64,000 bases of DNA from positions 79,445,501 to 79,509,500 of the forward strand of contig NC_092339.1 of assembly GCF_046630445.1 (NCBI RefSeq). Reading direction: 5' to 3'. The DNA comes from Rutidosis leptorrhynchoides (lineage: Eukaryota; Streptophyta; Magnoliopsida; Asterales; Asteraceae). The translations under genes and the position numbers were made by a program. Of the stretch, positions 1 through 12,006 are shown in pieces. Every line of letters begins with the position of its first letter. Position 1 is the first letter of the stretch. Below the pieces are notes generated by a model. The model searched no databases, had not been told where the DNA came from, and saw nothing but the letters and a program-made list of their open reading frames with translations.

Positions 1-2465
1 GTTCCGGGTATCATCAAATGCGGGTGAAAGAAGATGATATTCCAAAGACTGCTTTCAGAACACGTTACGGTCATTACGAGTTTATGGTCATGCCGTTTGG
101 TTTAACTAATGCACCAGCTGTGTTCATGGACCTTATGAACCGAGTGTGTGGGCCATATCTTGACAAGTTTGTCATTGTTTTCATCGATGACATACTTATT
201 TACTCAAAGAATGATCAAGAGCACGAAGAACATTTGAGAAAAGTGCTAGAAGTATTGAGGAAAGAAAAACTGTACACTAAGTTTTCAAAGTGTGCATTTT
301 GGTTGGAAGAAGTTTAATTCCTCGGTCACATAGTGAACAAAGAAGGTATCCAGGTGGACCCGGCAAAGATCGAAACATTTGAAAAGTGGGAAACCCCAAA
401 AACTCCGAAGCATATACGTCAATTTTTAGGATTGGCTGGTTACTACAGAAGATTCATCCAAGATTTCTCCAAAATAGCAAAACGCTTGACTGCATTAACG
501 CATAAAGGGAAGAAATTTGAATGGAAGGATGAACAAGAGAATGCGTTTCAATTATTGAAGAAAAAGCTAACTACGGAACCTATAATGTCATTGCCTGAAG
601 GGAATGATGATTTTGTGATTTATTGTGACGCATCAAAGCAAGGTCTCGGTTGTGTATTAATGCAACGAACGAAGGTGATTGCTTATGCGTCTAGACAATT
701 GAAGATTCACGAGCAAAATTATACGATGCATGATTTGGAATTAGGCGCGGTTGTTTTTACATTAAAGACTTGGAGGCACTACTTATATGGGGTCAAAAGT
801 ATTATATATACCGACCACAAAAGTCTTCAACACATATTTAATCAGAAACAACTGAATATGAGGCAGCGTAGGTGGATTGAATTGTTGAATGATTACGACT
901 TTGAGATTCGTTACCACCCGGGAAAGGCAAATTTGGTAGCCGACGCCTTGAGCAGAAAGGACAGAGAACCCATTCGAGTAAAATCTATGAATATAATGAT
1001 TCACACTAACTTTACTACTCAAATAAAGGAGGAGCAACAAGGAGTTTTAAAAGAGGGAAATTTAAAGGATGAAATACCCAAAGGATCGGAGCAGCATCTT
1101 AATATTCGGGAAGACGGAACCCGGTATAGGGCTGAAAGGATTTGGGTACCAAAATTTGGAGATATGAGAGAAATGGTACTTAGAGAAGCTCATAAAACCA
1201 GATACTCAATACATCCTGGAACGGGGAAGATGTACAAGGATCTCAAGAAACATTTTTGGTGGCCGAGTATGAAAGCCGATGTTGCTAAATATGTAGGAGA
1301 ATGTTTGACGTGTTCTAAGGTCAAAGCTGAGCATCAGAAACCATCAGGTCAATGTCAACAACCCGAAATCCCGGAATGGAAATGGGAAAACATTACCATG
1401 GATTTCATCACTAAATTGCCAAGGACTGCAAGTGGATTTGATACTATTTGGGTAATAGTTGATCGTCTCACCAAATCAGCACACTTCCTACCAATAAGAG
1501 AAGATGACAAGATGGAGAAGTTAGCACGACTGTATTTGAAGGAAGTCGTCTCCAGACATGGAATACCAATCTCTATTATCTCTGATAGGGATGGCAGATT
1601 TATTTCAAGATTCTGGCAGACATTACAGCAAGCATTAGGAACTCGTCTAGACATGAGTACTGCCTATCATCCACAAACTGATGGGTAGAGTAAAAGGACG
1701 ATACAAACGCTTGAAGACATGCTACGAGCATGTGTTATTGATTTCGGAAACAGTTGGGATCGACATCTACCGTTAGCAGAATTTTCCTACAACAACAGCT
1801 ACCATTCAAGCATTGAGATGGCGCTGTTTGAAGCACTTTATGGTAGAAAGTGTAGGTCTCCGATTTGTTGGAGTGAAGTAGGGGATAGACAGATTACGGG
1901 TCCGGAGATTATACAAGAAACTACCGAGAAGATCATCCAAATTCAACAACGGTTGAAAACCGCTCAAAGTCGACAAAAGAGCTACGCTGACATTAAAAGA
2001 AAAGATATAGAATTTGAAATTGGAGAGATGGTCATGCTTAAAGTTGCACCTTGGAAAGGCGTTGTTCGATTTGGTAAACGAGGGAAATTAAATCCAAGGT
2101 ATATTGGACCATTCAAGATTATTGATCGTGTCGGACCAGTAGCATACCGACTTGAGTTACCTCAACAACTCGCGGCTGTACATAACACTTTCCACATCTC
2201 GAATTTGAAGAAATATTTTGCTAAAGAAGATCTCACTATTCCATTAGATGAAATCCAAATCAACGAAAAACTTCAATTCATCGAAGAACCTGTCGAAATA
2301 ATGGATCGTGAGGTTAAAAGACTTAAGCAAAACAAGATACCAATTGTTAAGGTTCGATGGAATGCTCGTAAAGGACCCGAGTTCACCTGGGAGCATGAAG
2401 ATCAGATGAAGAAGAAATACCCGCATCTATTTCCAGAAGATTCGTCAACACCTTCAACAGCTTAA
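1..2465 (+). pseudogene. gypsy pol remnant: RT, RNase H, integrase, chromodomain-like end
   Basis: The reading begins inside reverse transcriptase, where the catalytic segment [10 protein letters not shown] is visible near base 180. RNase H follows ([11 protein letters not shown] near base 615; [11 protein letters not shown] near 810). Then come the integrase zinc-binding H-H-C-C region (near 1185-1320) and the integrase core (MDFITKLPR near 1398; SDRDGRF near 1585). The C-terminal part holds [13 protein letters not shown] near 2180 and a chromodomain-like tail ([14 protein letters not shown] near 2287, then a W-x6-EFTWE pattern). The set of domains identifies a Ty3/gypsy chromovirus. The reading is broken in about two places, so it is a fossil rather than a working gene. 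Confidence 0.92.
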
Positions 2466-2500
2466 AATTTCGGGACGAAATTTATTTAACGGGTAGGTAC

Positions 2501-5500
2501 TGTAGTGACCCGAACTTTTCCATGTTTATATATATTAATTGAGATTGATATTTACATGATTAAATGTTTCCAACATGTTAAGCACTCAAACTTGTTAAGA
2601 CTTGATTAATTGAAATATGTTTCATATAGACAATTGACCACCCAAGTTGACCGGCGATTCACGAACGTTAAAACTTGTAAAAACGACATGACGATATATA
2701 TATATGGATATACATATGGTTAACATGAGATTATGATAAGTAAGTATCTCCATAAGTATATTAACAATGAGTTATATACATATAAACAAGACTACTAACT
2801 TAAGGATTTCGAAACGAGACATATATGTAACGATTATCGTTGTAACGACATTTAAATGTATATATATCATATTAAGATATATTAATATATCATAATATCA
2901 TGATAATATAATAATTTAACATCTCATTAGATATAATAAACAATGGGTTAACAACATTAATTGAGATCGTTAACTTAAAGGTTTCAAAACAACACTTACA
3001 TGTACCGACTAACGATGACTTAACGACTCAGTTAAAATGTATATACATGTAGTGTTTTAATATGTATTTATACACTTTTGAAAGACTTCAATACACTTAT
3101 CAAAGTACTTCTACTTAACAAAAATGCTTACAATTACATCCTCGTTCAGTTTCATCAACAATTCTACTCGTATGCACCCGTATTCGTACTCGTACAATAC
3201 ACAGCTTTTAGATGTATGTACTATTGGTATATACACTCCAATAATCAGCTCTTAGCAGCCCATGTGAGTCACCTAACACATGTGGGAACCATCATTTGGC
3301 AACTAGCATGAAATATCTCATAAAATTACAAAAATATGAGTAATCATTCATGACTTATTTACATGAAAACAAAATTACATATCCTTTATATCTAATCCAT
3401 ACACCAACGACCAAAAACACCTATAAACACTTTCATTCTTCAATTTTCTTCATCTAATTGATCTCTCTCAAGTTCTATCTTCAAGTTCTAAGTGTTCTTC
3501 ATAAATTCCAAAAGTTCTAGTTTCATAAAATCAAGAATACTTTCAAGTTTGCTAGCTCACTTCCAATCTTGTAAGGTGATCATCCAACCTCAAGAAATCT
3601 TTGTTTCTTATAGTAGGTTATCATTCTTATTCAAGGTAATATTCATATTCAAACTTTGATTCAATTTCTATAACTATAAACTATCTTAATTCGAGTAAAA
3701 ATCTTACTTGAACTTGTTTTTGTGTCATGATCCTACTTCAAGAACTTTCAAGCCATCCAAGATCCTTTGAAGCTAGATCATTTCTTGTCACTTCCAGTAG
3801 GTTTACCTACTAAACTTGAGGTAGTAATGATGTTCATAACATCATTCGATTCATATATATAAAACTATCTTATTCGAAGGTTTAAACTCGTAATCACTAG
3901 AACATAGTTTAGTTAATTCTAAACTTGTTCGCAAACAAAAGTTAATCCTTCTAACTTGACTTTTAAAATTAACTAAACACATGTTCTATATCTATATGAT
4001 ATGCTAACTAAATGATTTAAAACCTGGAAACACGAAAAACACCGTAAAACCGGATTTACGCCGTCGTAGTAACACCGCGGGCTGTTTTGGGTTAGTTAAT
4101 TAAAAACTATGATAAACTTTGATTTAAAAGTTGTTATTCTGAGAAAATGATTTTTATTATGAACATGAAACTATATCCAAAAATTATGGTTAAACTCAAA
4201 GTGGAAGTATGTATTCTAAAATGGTCATCTAGATGTCGTTCTTTCGACTGAAATGACTACCTTTACAAAAACGACTTGTAACTTATTTTTCTGACTATAA
4301 ACCTATACTTTTTCTGTTTAGATTCATAAAATAGAGTTCAATATGAAACCATAGCAATTTTATTCACTCAAAACGGATTTAAAATGAAGAAGTTATGGGT
4401 AAAACAAGATTGGATAATTTTTCTCATTTTAGCTACGTGAAAATTGGTAACAAATCTATTCCAACCATAACTTAATCAACTTGTATTGGATATTATGTAA
4501 TCTTGAGATACCATAGACACGTATACAATATTTCAACCTATCATGTCGACACATCTATATATATTTCGGAACAACCATAGACACTCTATATGTGAATGTT
4601 GGAGTTAGCTATACAGGGTTGAGGTTGATTCCAAAATATGTATAGTTTGAGTTGTGATCAATACTGAGATACGTATACACTGGGTCGTGGATTGATTCAA
4701 GATAATATTTATCGATTTATTTCTGTATATCTAACTGTGGACAACTAGTTGTAGGTTACTAACGAGGACAGCTGACTTAATAAACTTAAAACATCAAAAT
4801 ATATTAAAAGTGTTGTAAATATATTTTGAACATACTTTGATATATATGTATATATTGTTATAGGTTCGTGAATCAACCAGTGGCCAAGTCTTACTTCCCG
4901 AAGAAGTAAAAATCTGTGAAAGTGAGTTATAGTCCCACTTTTAAAATCTAATATTTTTGGGATGAGAATACATGCAGGTTTTATAAATGATTTACAAAAT
5001 AGACACAAGTACGTGAAACTACATTCTATGGTTGAATTATCGAAATCGAATATGTCCCTTTTTATTAAGTCTGGTAATCTAAGAATTAGGGAACATACAC
5101 CCTAATTGACGCGAATCCTAAAGATAGATCTATTGGGCCTAACAAACCCCATCCAAAGTACCGGATGCTTTAGTACTTCGAAATTTATATCATATCCGAA
5201 GGGTGTCCCAGAATGATGGGGATATTCTTATATATGCATCTTGTTAATGTCGGTTACCAGGTGTTCACCATATGAATGATTTTTATCTCTATGTATGGTC
5301 TGTGTATTGAAATATGAAATCTTGTGGTCTATTGTTACGATTTGATATATATAGGTTAAACCTATAACTCACCAACATTTTTGTTGACGTTTTAATCATG
5401 TTTATTCTCAGGTGATTATTAAGAGCTTCCGCTATCGCATACTTAAATAAGGACGAGATTTGGAGTCCATGCTTGTATGATATTGTGTAAAAACTGCATT

Positions 5501-5754
5501 CAAGAAACTTATTTTGTTGTAACATATTTGTATTGTAAACCATTATGTAATGGTCGTGTGTAAACAGGATATTTTAGATTATCATTATTTGATAATCTAC
5601 GTAAAGTTTTTTAAACCTTTATTGATGAAATAAAGGTTATGGTTTGTTTTAAAATGAAAGCAGTCTTTGAAAAACGTCTCATATAGAGGTCAAAACCTCG
5701 CAACGAAATCAATTAATATGGAACGTTTTTAATCAATAAGAACGGGACATTTCA
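2501..5754 (+). repeat. 3' LTR of Tekay-like gypsy element (3254 bp)
   Basis: The LTR begins TGTAGTGACCCGAAC and ends GGGACATTTCA, so it has the expected TG...CA ends, and it is preceded by the purine-rich stretch and ACGGGTAGGTAC that also precede the outer element's 3' LTR. It aligns over its whole length, inverted, with 57564-61021. A plausible core promoter is visible near 3420 (CCTATAAACAC), followed by a CT-rich leader near 3440-3480 that looks like a plant 5' UTR. The remainder is AT-rich and non-coding; the short open frames in it are not supported as genes. Confidence 0.88.
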
Positions 5755-6587
5755 CATTTGCTCCCTTTTTAATTGCTTTTGCAATCTATATTTTTGGGCT
5801 GAGAATACATGCACTTTATTTTAAACACAATGGATACAAGTACATACTAAATTCTACACTGAGTTTGAACCGAAAATCCCTTAGCTTCGGTAACTAGTAA
5901 CTGCCGGTTATAAGAACTGGTGGGCGCGAGTAGTAGTATATGGATCCATAGGGCTTGAAATCCCCGTCTGAGCTAGAGCACTAGCCTTTTAACGGACGTA
6001 TGCTATTTGAGAAGCGTACACATTGGTTTGCGTGTATTATTAAGATGATTATACAAAGGGTATAAAATATATATACGTTAAGTTTAGTTACCAGGGTGCT
6101 CAATTTCGTAGAATATTTTGATAAACGTTTCTGGATGAAACAACTGAAAACTTGTGATTCACCTTTATATACAGATTATGCGCAACATTAAAACTATGAA
6201 CTCACCAACCTTTGTGTTGACACTTTTAAGCATGTTTATTCTCAGGTTTCTAGAAGTCTTCCGCTGTTTGCTTATATGTGATACAAGCTATGTGCATGGA
6301 GTCATACATGCTTTATTCAAGAAAACTTTGCATTCACAAAATCATCACCGTGTATCTTATTTTGACTTCATTGTCAACGGATGTATTATGGTAAACTATT
6401 ATTTATGGTGATTGTCTATATGTAGAAATCATCAAACGTTGAAAACCTTAGAAATTGATATTCATTTATTGTGTATCTTTTGAAAAGAATGCAATGTTTA
6501 CAAAACGTATCATATAGAGGTCAAATACCTCGCAATGAATTCAATGAATGACGTGTTCGTCCATATGGATTTGGAGCGATCATCACA
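5755..6587 (+). repeat. LTR 3' fragment, same family as the 26-kb outer element
   Basis: The segment ends GGAGCGATCATCACA and aligns, in the opposite orientation, with the LTR starting TGTGATGATCC at 19168 and at 35333. No PBS follows its end, so it is a 3' LTR or solo-LTR end, truncated on the left by the Tekay-like element. The phrase beginning ATAGAGGTCAAA and CTCGCAA near its end is shared with the Tekay-like LTR end near 5680-5705, which suggests the two families are related. Confidence 0.82.
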
Positions 6588-6876
6588 CTTTTGAAAACAA
6601 AATCGCCGTTCTTGGCTACTGCCCATTTTTGGTCCCAAAACACAGGTTAAAGCACCGCTTTTAGAACAGGAGCGCCACTCTTGATGAGAAAAAGCGCCGC
6701 TTCTGTAACAAAAGTGTCGCTTTTGTACCTGAATGCAGTTTTTCCAAATTAAAGTCCATTTTGACCCATTCACAAACTATTTTTGGTGTTTTTTGGTTTT
6801 ACCCATATGCATGAAATGCAAAAACATAAAAATGCAACTAAGAAAGGAATATCATACAATTCTAAATGCAATGCAA
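6588..6876. repeat. Region with dispersed GCGCCGCTTTTG-like motifs
   Basis: There is no coding signal here. Several variants of a GC-rich word (AGCGCCGCTTCTG, AGCACCGCTTTTAG, GTGTCGCTTTTG) recur at about 25-35 bp between 6600 and 6725. The same words occur in the LTR at 11525-11815, so this may be a diverged piece of the neighbouring element's 3' end. I could not align it as an LTR: no counterpart of the LTR start is present. Confidence 0.4.
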
Positions 6877-9800
6877 CTAAAAGAAACTATTACACAATTG
6901 CGGAAAGTTTTTAACGAGTCTATCACCCGACTCCCATCCCATTGAGAATTCAACTATACCGGGGTGGTAAACTTCCCCTCCCTTTGAGCTAAGGGAAACA
7001 TTTTCATTACCGCCACCACTTAACATTGATATTAACCAATCATTCGTTACTTTGGTTTCATTGATTAAATCTTTAAGTTTGACTTTTTCACGCTTTGACA
7101 AGTTTGAAATTAGGCATTTTATTAAATGTTCGTCCTTTTTGGATGAAGCCCGATGCACCCGCCCGAACAATTTTCTCATGGACTTGTCAACAACGTCATT
7201 TTGATCTTTGGGTTCACCTTGAGCTCCCTTGGTCAATCCTCCGCCACCTTTTGTTGGTGAACCAACTTGCTTTGTGCTTGTAATGCATTGCATACTAGCA
7301 ACAACTTGTGGTGTGGTCAATGATATTGTTGGTGCTCTAACACGTTTGGTTCGTATGCTCATGCATTTCCCTTTGTCCCTAAGAGTTAATTTTCCGGTTC
7401 TAAAGTCAAAGAAAGAATCCGTGGTTGCCAAAAATGGCCTTCCCAAAATAAGGGGTACAATCGGATCTTCCTTTATATCGAAAATGACAAAATTAATTGG
7501 AAATTACATGTCCCCCACCTTAACGATTATGTCTTAGGCAATCCCCACACTAGAGTTAATTGATTGATCAAGTAATTTAACTCCCATTGTAGTGGGCGAA
7601 AGGTCACCTAAGCCTAACCTTTTGTAAACGGAGTAGGGCATGAAGTTGATACTTGCCCCCAAGTCGGATAAAGATGTAAGCATCTCCGACCCGTTCACAT
7701 TACATGGGATAAGGAAAGGTCTGGGATCACCCATTTTTGGTGGTAGGTTACATTTCTTTAAAATCCCATCACACTCCTTTTTTAAAAAAGCGGTGGATGC
7801 TTGCTCAACATCTCCCTTTTTGGCCATAAGTGTCTTCAAAAATTTCCCATAGTTGGGCATATTCTCAAGCACCTCCGCCAAGGGGAGTTTAACATAAATG
7901 TTTTCATTGTCAGTTAAAGTTGACTTACAATCCACATCCTTTGGATGTGGAGGAGGTAATGGTTGAGGATATGAGACCGGTGTTTCATTTTTCTCTTTGG
8001 TTGATGTAGTAAGAACCTCGACTTCATTCATTTGCTCCTTTGCATTCAATAAAGTTTCGACCTTTTTCTCTTTCTCAACCTTTTCCAATTTAATTCGCTC
8101 AAAATCACCCTTTAGTTCCTTGCATTTCGACTCGATAGCCTCCATGGACATTACACTTTTAACTTGATAGGGAATGAACATTGCATCATCCGAATCCTCC
8201 GAAAACTTGAATACCCCATAATCTATCGTATCGATTTCCAACGCTTCATCGAAATCAAACTTTTCCCCTTCAACGACAAACGTGAAAACTTGAGGATATT
8301 CGGGTTGATCCTCTTCGGTTGAATCTATCGAGTTCACTTAAGCATAAGTATTGTTGGGATTTGATGAACTCGCTTGATTGTGGTTTGGATTGGTAGTATT
8401 GCTCTCGATAGGAATAACTCTCGTGTTATTATGGTTTTGGTTTTGTTGGTTGTGTTGGGGGTGTTGGTTGTTTCGGTTGTTGTTGTTAATGTAGTTATTG
8501 TTTGGGTTAACTTGAGTGTTTAAAGGTAAAGTTCCTTGTGCTCTTTCGGCAACTTGATTTGAAAGTCTCCAAACGATGCTCTCAAGATTTTGGAATGAGG
8601 CTTGTTGTTTTCGTATTTATTGCTTCAAAAGTTCATTTTCTTTTGTTAGGAAAGCTTCGGTTGATTCTACCTTCTTGATATAGTTTTGCATGATTTCTTC
8701 TAAACTCTTCGAAGGTTAAGATTGTTTAATGTTTTATTAAGGTAGTTGATTATAACCTTGGTTATTTTGTGGTTGACTATAACCTTGGTTGTTTTGATAA
8801 TTCGAATTGGCTTGGTTGTTATAAGGTTGATTGTTGTAAGGTTGTTGGTTTTTGTATTGAAAGCTGTTGTTTCGATTTTGGTTATAGTTGTTGTTGTAAC
8901 CTTGGTTTCAGTGTTGGTTTGTGAATTCGGGTGGTGTATTAGTTTGGTTATTGAATGACACTTGCTTTTGATTAGGATTGTAGTAGCTTTGGTTTGATGT
9001 TACTCCCTGTTGATAGTTTTGATTACGCACGTAGTTCACATGAGCATCCGAATTCATGGGAATGTCATTTAGATCAACATGATTGCATTGAGTAATTTGA
9101 GGACAATTCTTCGTGAGATGTGGAAATTCGCATCGTTGACAACCTACTTGCATTGCAACTACCGTTTGTTGAATCTTCTTCAATTCTTTCCCAAATGTTT
9201 GAAATTGATTGTTCAAGCTTGCAAGCGTCACTTGCCCATTATCACTCTCGACTTGTGCCACACTTTTCCTTATCAAATCTCGCGGTGAAGGTGCTCATTC
9301 ATACGTATTGATCGAGATGTCTTCTAACATAATTTCGGCCGCATTTGGTGATTTGTACATAAATACCCCACCGGATGAAGAATCAAGATATTTCTTCGTA
9401 AAAGTATTACAACCCTGATAGAATGTGTTGATATACTCCTTCTTCGTCAAACCATGCGGTGGGCAAGCTCTTAGTAGCTTCTTCAATCGAACCATGTGCA
9501 TCACACAAAATCTCATCACCCTGTTGTGTGAACCCATTAATCTCCATTCTAAGTCGCTCTACTTTTGACGGTGGAAAGAAATGATTGATAAACTCGTTTG
9601 TTAATTCTTGAAAAGACCTTATGGAATCGGATGGTAAACTTCGTATCCAAGCTTTTGCATCAGGGGAATGCCCTTAGCTTAAAAGCGTCGTCAGTGACAT
9701 TTTTGGTTTTGTAAATATCACAAAGATCATTAAAGTATTGAATATGTTCGAACGGATTCTCATCTATCAACCCATGAAAGTATGTATCCTTAATCAACGT

Positions 9801-10160
9801 GAAAAAGTTACCCTCGATCTTTCAATTATCCGCTTCAATTGGTCGTTTTGTAATAGCCTGTGCTATCATTATTGGTGCAACTAATCTAGTGTTCCACATT
9901 GGTGTGTCGTTTGGATCATTCAATAATTCTTGATTAACCGGAGGACCATTAGGATTGCTCTCTTCATCGTGAATCAGATTACCGTTTGGATCCATCTCTT
10001 CTAAACAAAATGGCAAAGCTTCGAAATTCTTTCTTAATACCCTTTCTTCTCTACGTTTATAAACCCTGTGCACGTGTCTTTCCGGATCGGAGAACGGATG
10101 TGTGAACTCTTGATCTTTGTGGGACCTTGTTTTCATACACCAAAGGTACCTATCCTTCAA
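6877..10160 (-). pseudogene. Athila/Tat-like gag and aspartic protease remnant
   Basis: The gag start lies near 10160; a stretch with MDPNGNLIHDEES near 9990 is typical of the Athila/Tat gag beginning. A Q/N-rich linker and a cysteine-rich segment (MQVGCQRCEFPHLTKNC) occur near 9100-9150. The protease part has the DLGASINFMPYSVYKRLGLG segment, in the place of the usual active-site D-S/T-G, followed by GRPFLATTDSFFDFRTGKL near 7400-7440. These words are characteristic of the gypsy Athila/Tat protease. The low-complexity Asn/Gln-rich part (about 8400-9000) generates spurious Val/Leu-rich frames on the other strand. It is a fossil with several breaks. Confidence 0.82.
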
Positions 10161-10296
10161 TCACAACACAAATACAAGCAGTTTTCCAAACAAAATAATA
10201 TATAAAACACGAAAAGTAACTTTCGTAAGGGTAAACTCCTACGAAAAGATCGAACAATCAAAAGTTTAAACCAAATATCCAACTAAGCTAACCGCT

Positions 10297-10313
10297 CCCC
10301 AGCAGTGGCGCCA
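10297..10313 (-). other. Primer-binding site, Athila/Tat type
   Basis: On the minus strand this reads TGGCGCCACTGCTGGGG, close to the TGGCGCCGTTGCCGGGG-type PBS used by Athila/Tat elements (complementary to the 3' end of a tRNA). It lies a few bases beyond the LTR end and about 130 bp upstream of the gag start. Confidence 0.8.
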
Positions 10314-10317
10314 AGAA

Positions 10318-12006
10318 AGTATGATGTGCATGTGTCACGATACATCTTTTACCCTCTAAATTTATATATGATTCAAACACTACAAATAAGCACACACAAC
10401 TAATGAGCACTTAGAACCCGATTATTATAGCACTTCAATGTAAGTATTCTTATCAAGTTCATCCCAAGAGAGCGGTGTAAGTCGAATATTTGAAACTATC
10501 AATTGTCCTAGGATTTGTTTGATTGGGGGAGGGGGGGTTGATTGATTTTAATTAACAACTAAAACTTGCACAATTAAACAAACTTAAACTTAACAAGTAA
10601 ACTAGTAGCAAGAAACAAGTACAAAGTATTAAGACTTAAATCAAATTAACTAAGAAGTGTTCACTTATCTAATCCTATCTATGCTTGGCTTGCCCCGTTT
10701 TGCCTATTTTGTTATTACAATAGTTGTTGAACTATTAAATGTTTAGTATTACCACCAAACCTCAAATCAAATAAAACTCCGTGAATTCACATAAGCATTA
10801 TATTCTAAGATCGAGTTAAGCATGATTTGGTTATTGAGATTATGCTTAGGTTGAAATCACTTAAAACCCCCAACTATTGAAATCACTTAAGATAATCGGC
10901 ACTACTATATTGACTAAAGACCAATTAAAAACTAACCTAGATCAAGAACACAATCACTTGAAATTCCTAAACTAGTTGTCTAGATCACCTAAGGTGTTGA
11001 AGCACACATTGATTCACTTCTCAAATTACTAAGAGAGCTACTCAACATATATAATCAAAGTTAAGCCTAAAACAAACTCATAGCAATGGATCTTTAGCTA
11101 ACTTAGTGACACATGATCATGTAATTCATTCTAACAACATTATTTAATTGATTTTGGGGCAAACACTAGCATTAGAGATTCATTGATAAGTAAACACAAG
11201 AGATTTAGCCAATCATGGCTAAGATCAAACTAATAATAAGCATAGAAACATAAACAATCATCATCTTAAAGTTATTACAAGTAATTAATGCAAAGTAAAT
11301 GAAGAAACTAGAGATTACAACCCAAAATGTAAATGATGAAGATCTAGAGTAAATCTAAGATGAATCTTGAGCTAGCTTCCTTGAATCCACCCTTAAACAC
11401 CAATGGATGATGGAATTAGGCTTTTTTATGTGAAATTCAGAGTTGTGGTAGATGCTCTCTAAAGATACATATGAAAAATAACCTAATATTGTTCTTTTTA
11501 TAGTGCTGAAAATCTGGGCTGAAACAGCGACATGAGCGCCGCTTTTGAACCAGGAGCGGCGCTTTTGGCTTAAGTGAGGAGCGGCGCTTTTATTCAGGAA
11601 TGCTGCTTTTGGCAACATTCAGGGGCGGCACTTTTGCTTTAGGAGCGCCGCTTTTAGCTGGATATGAGTGGCGCTTTTGGCTGTAGGAACTGCGCTTCTG
11701 GCCACTGGTGGAAAATAGAGCCAAAACATGCATAAGAACGTCGCTTTTGAGAGAGGTGCGGTGCTTTTGCTCCACAGAAGCGGTGCTCTTAGTTGAGGAG
11801 CGGCGCTTTTGATGCTGAATTCTGCACTTGCCATTTCCTTAGCCACTTTTGATCAAGATTTGGTCAATTTTACACCAAATTAAGTCCTTAGCCCCCAAAT
11901 TGCCATTTAGCTCAATATCACACAAAATAGGCTCCAAGATCATCAAAAACCGAACAAAGTGAGGGAGATATCGCGAGATAAAACATATATAAATGGAGTG
12001 ATATCA
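10318..12006 (-). repeat. 5' LTR of Athila/Tat-like element
   Basis: On the minus strand the LTR starts TGATATCACTCC at 12006 and runs to just before the PBS; the exact 3' end (within about 5 bp of 10318) is not certain because no unambiguous CA end was seen. About 190-480 bp from its start it carries around ten copies of a GC-rich word (GCGGCGCTTTTG or GCGCCGCTTTTG). A G-run is present at 10526-10537. It is otherwise non-coding. Confidence 0.72.

Larger units (their letters stand above)
1..5754 (+). mobile_element. Ty3/gypsy chromovirus (Tekay-like), 3' part with 3' LTR
   Basis: This is the distal portion of an autonomous-type gypsy element that enters from the left edge of the window. It consists of a pol region (1-2465), a short spacer with a polypurine-rich tract ending at 2500, and a 3' LTR. 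The order RT, RNase H, integrase, chromodomain-like tail is the chromovirus order. A second copy of the same family lies inverted at 57564-61533. The 3' LTR ends at 5754, directly against a fragment of a different LTR family, so the element was probably inserted into that LTR; the 5' part of both lies outside the window. It is a broken fossil, with about two reading breaks visible here. Confidence 0.9.
6588..12006 (-). mobile_element. Athila/Tat-like gypsy element, gag-protease plus 5' LTR
   Basis: Reading on the minus strand, the order is LTR (12006 to about 10318), PBS (10313-10297), gag (from 10160), protease (ending near 6877). No reverse transcriptase or integrase is present before the left boundary. 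It is therefore either a gag-protease-only (non-autonomous) derivative or was truncated when the LTR ending at 6587 came to lie beside it. The coding region is broken in several places. No second LTR with a recognisable start was found. Confidence 0.8.

Noticed and set aside
783-1654. Minus-strand frames over the pol region
   Set aside because: Shadows of the gypsy pol reading on the other strand.
4745-5543. Open frames in the Tekay-like LTR
   Set aside because: LTR sequence; the inverted copy at 57564-61021 does not keep them open in a consistent way.
8746-8958. Hydrophobic, membrane-like Val/Leu frame
   Set aside because: Antisense shadow of the Asn/Gln-rich gag linker of the Athila-like element.
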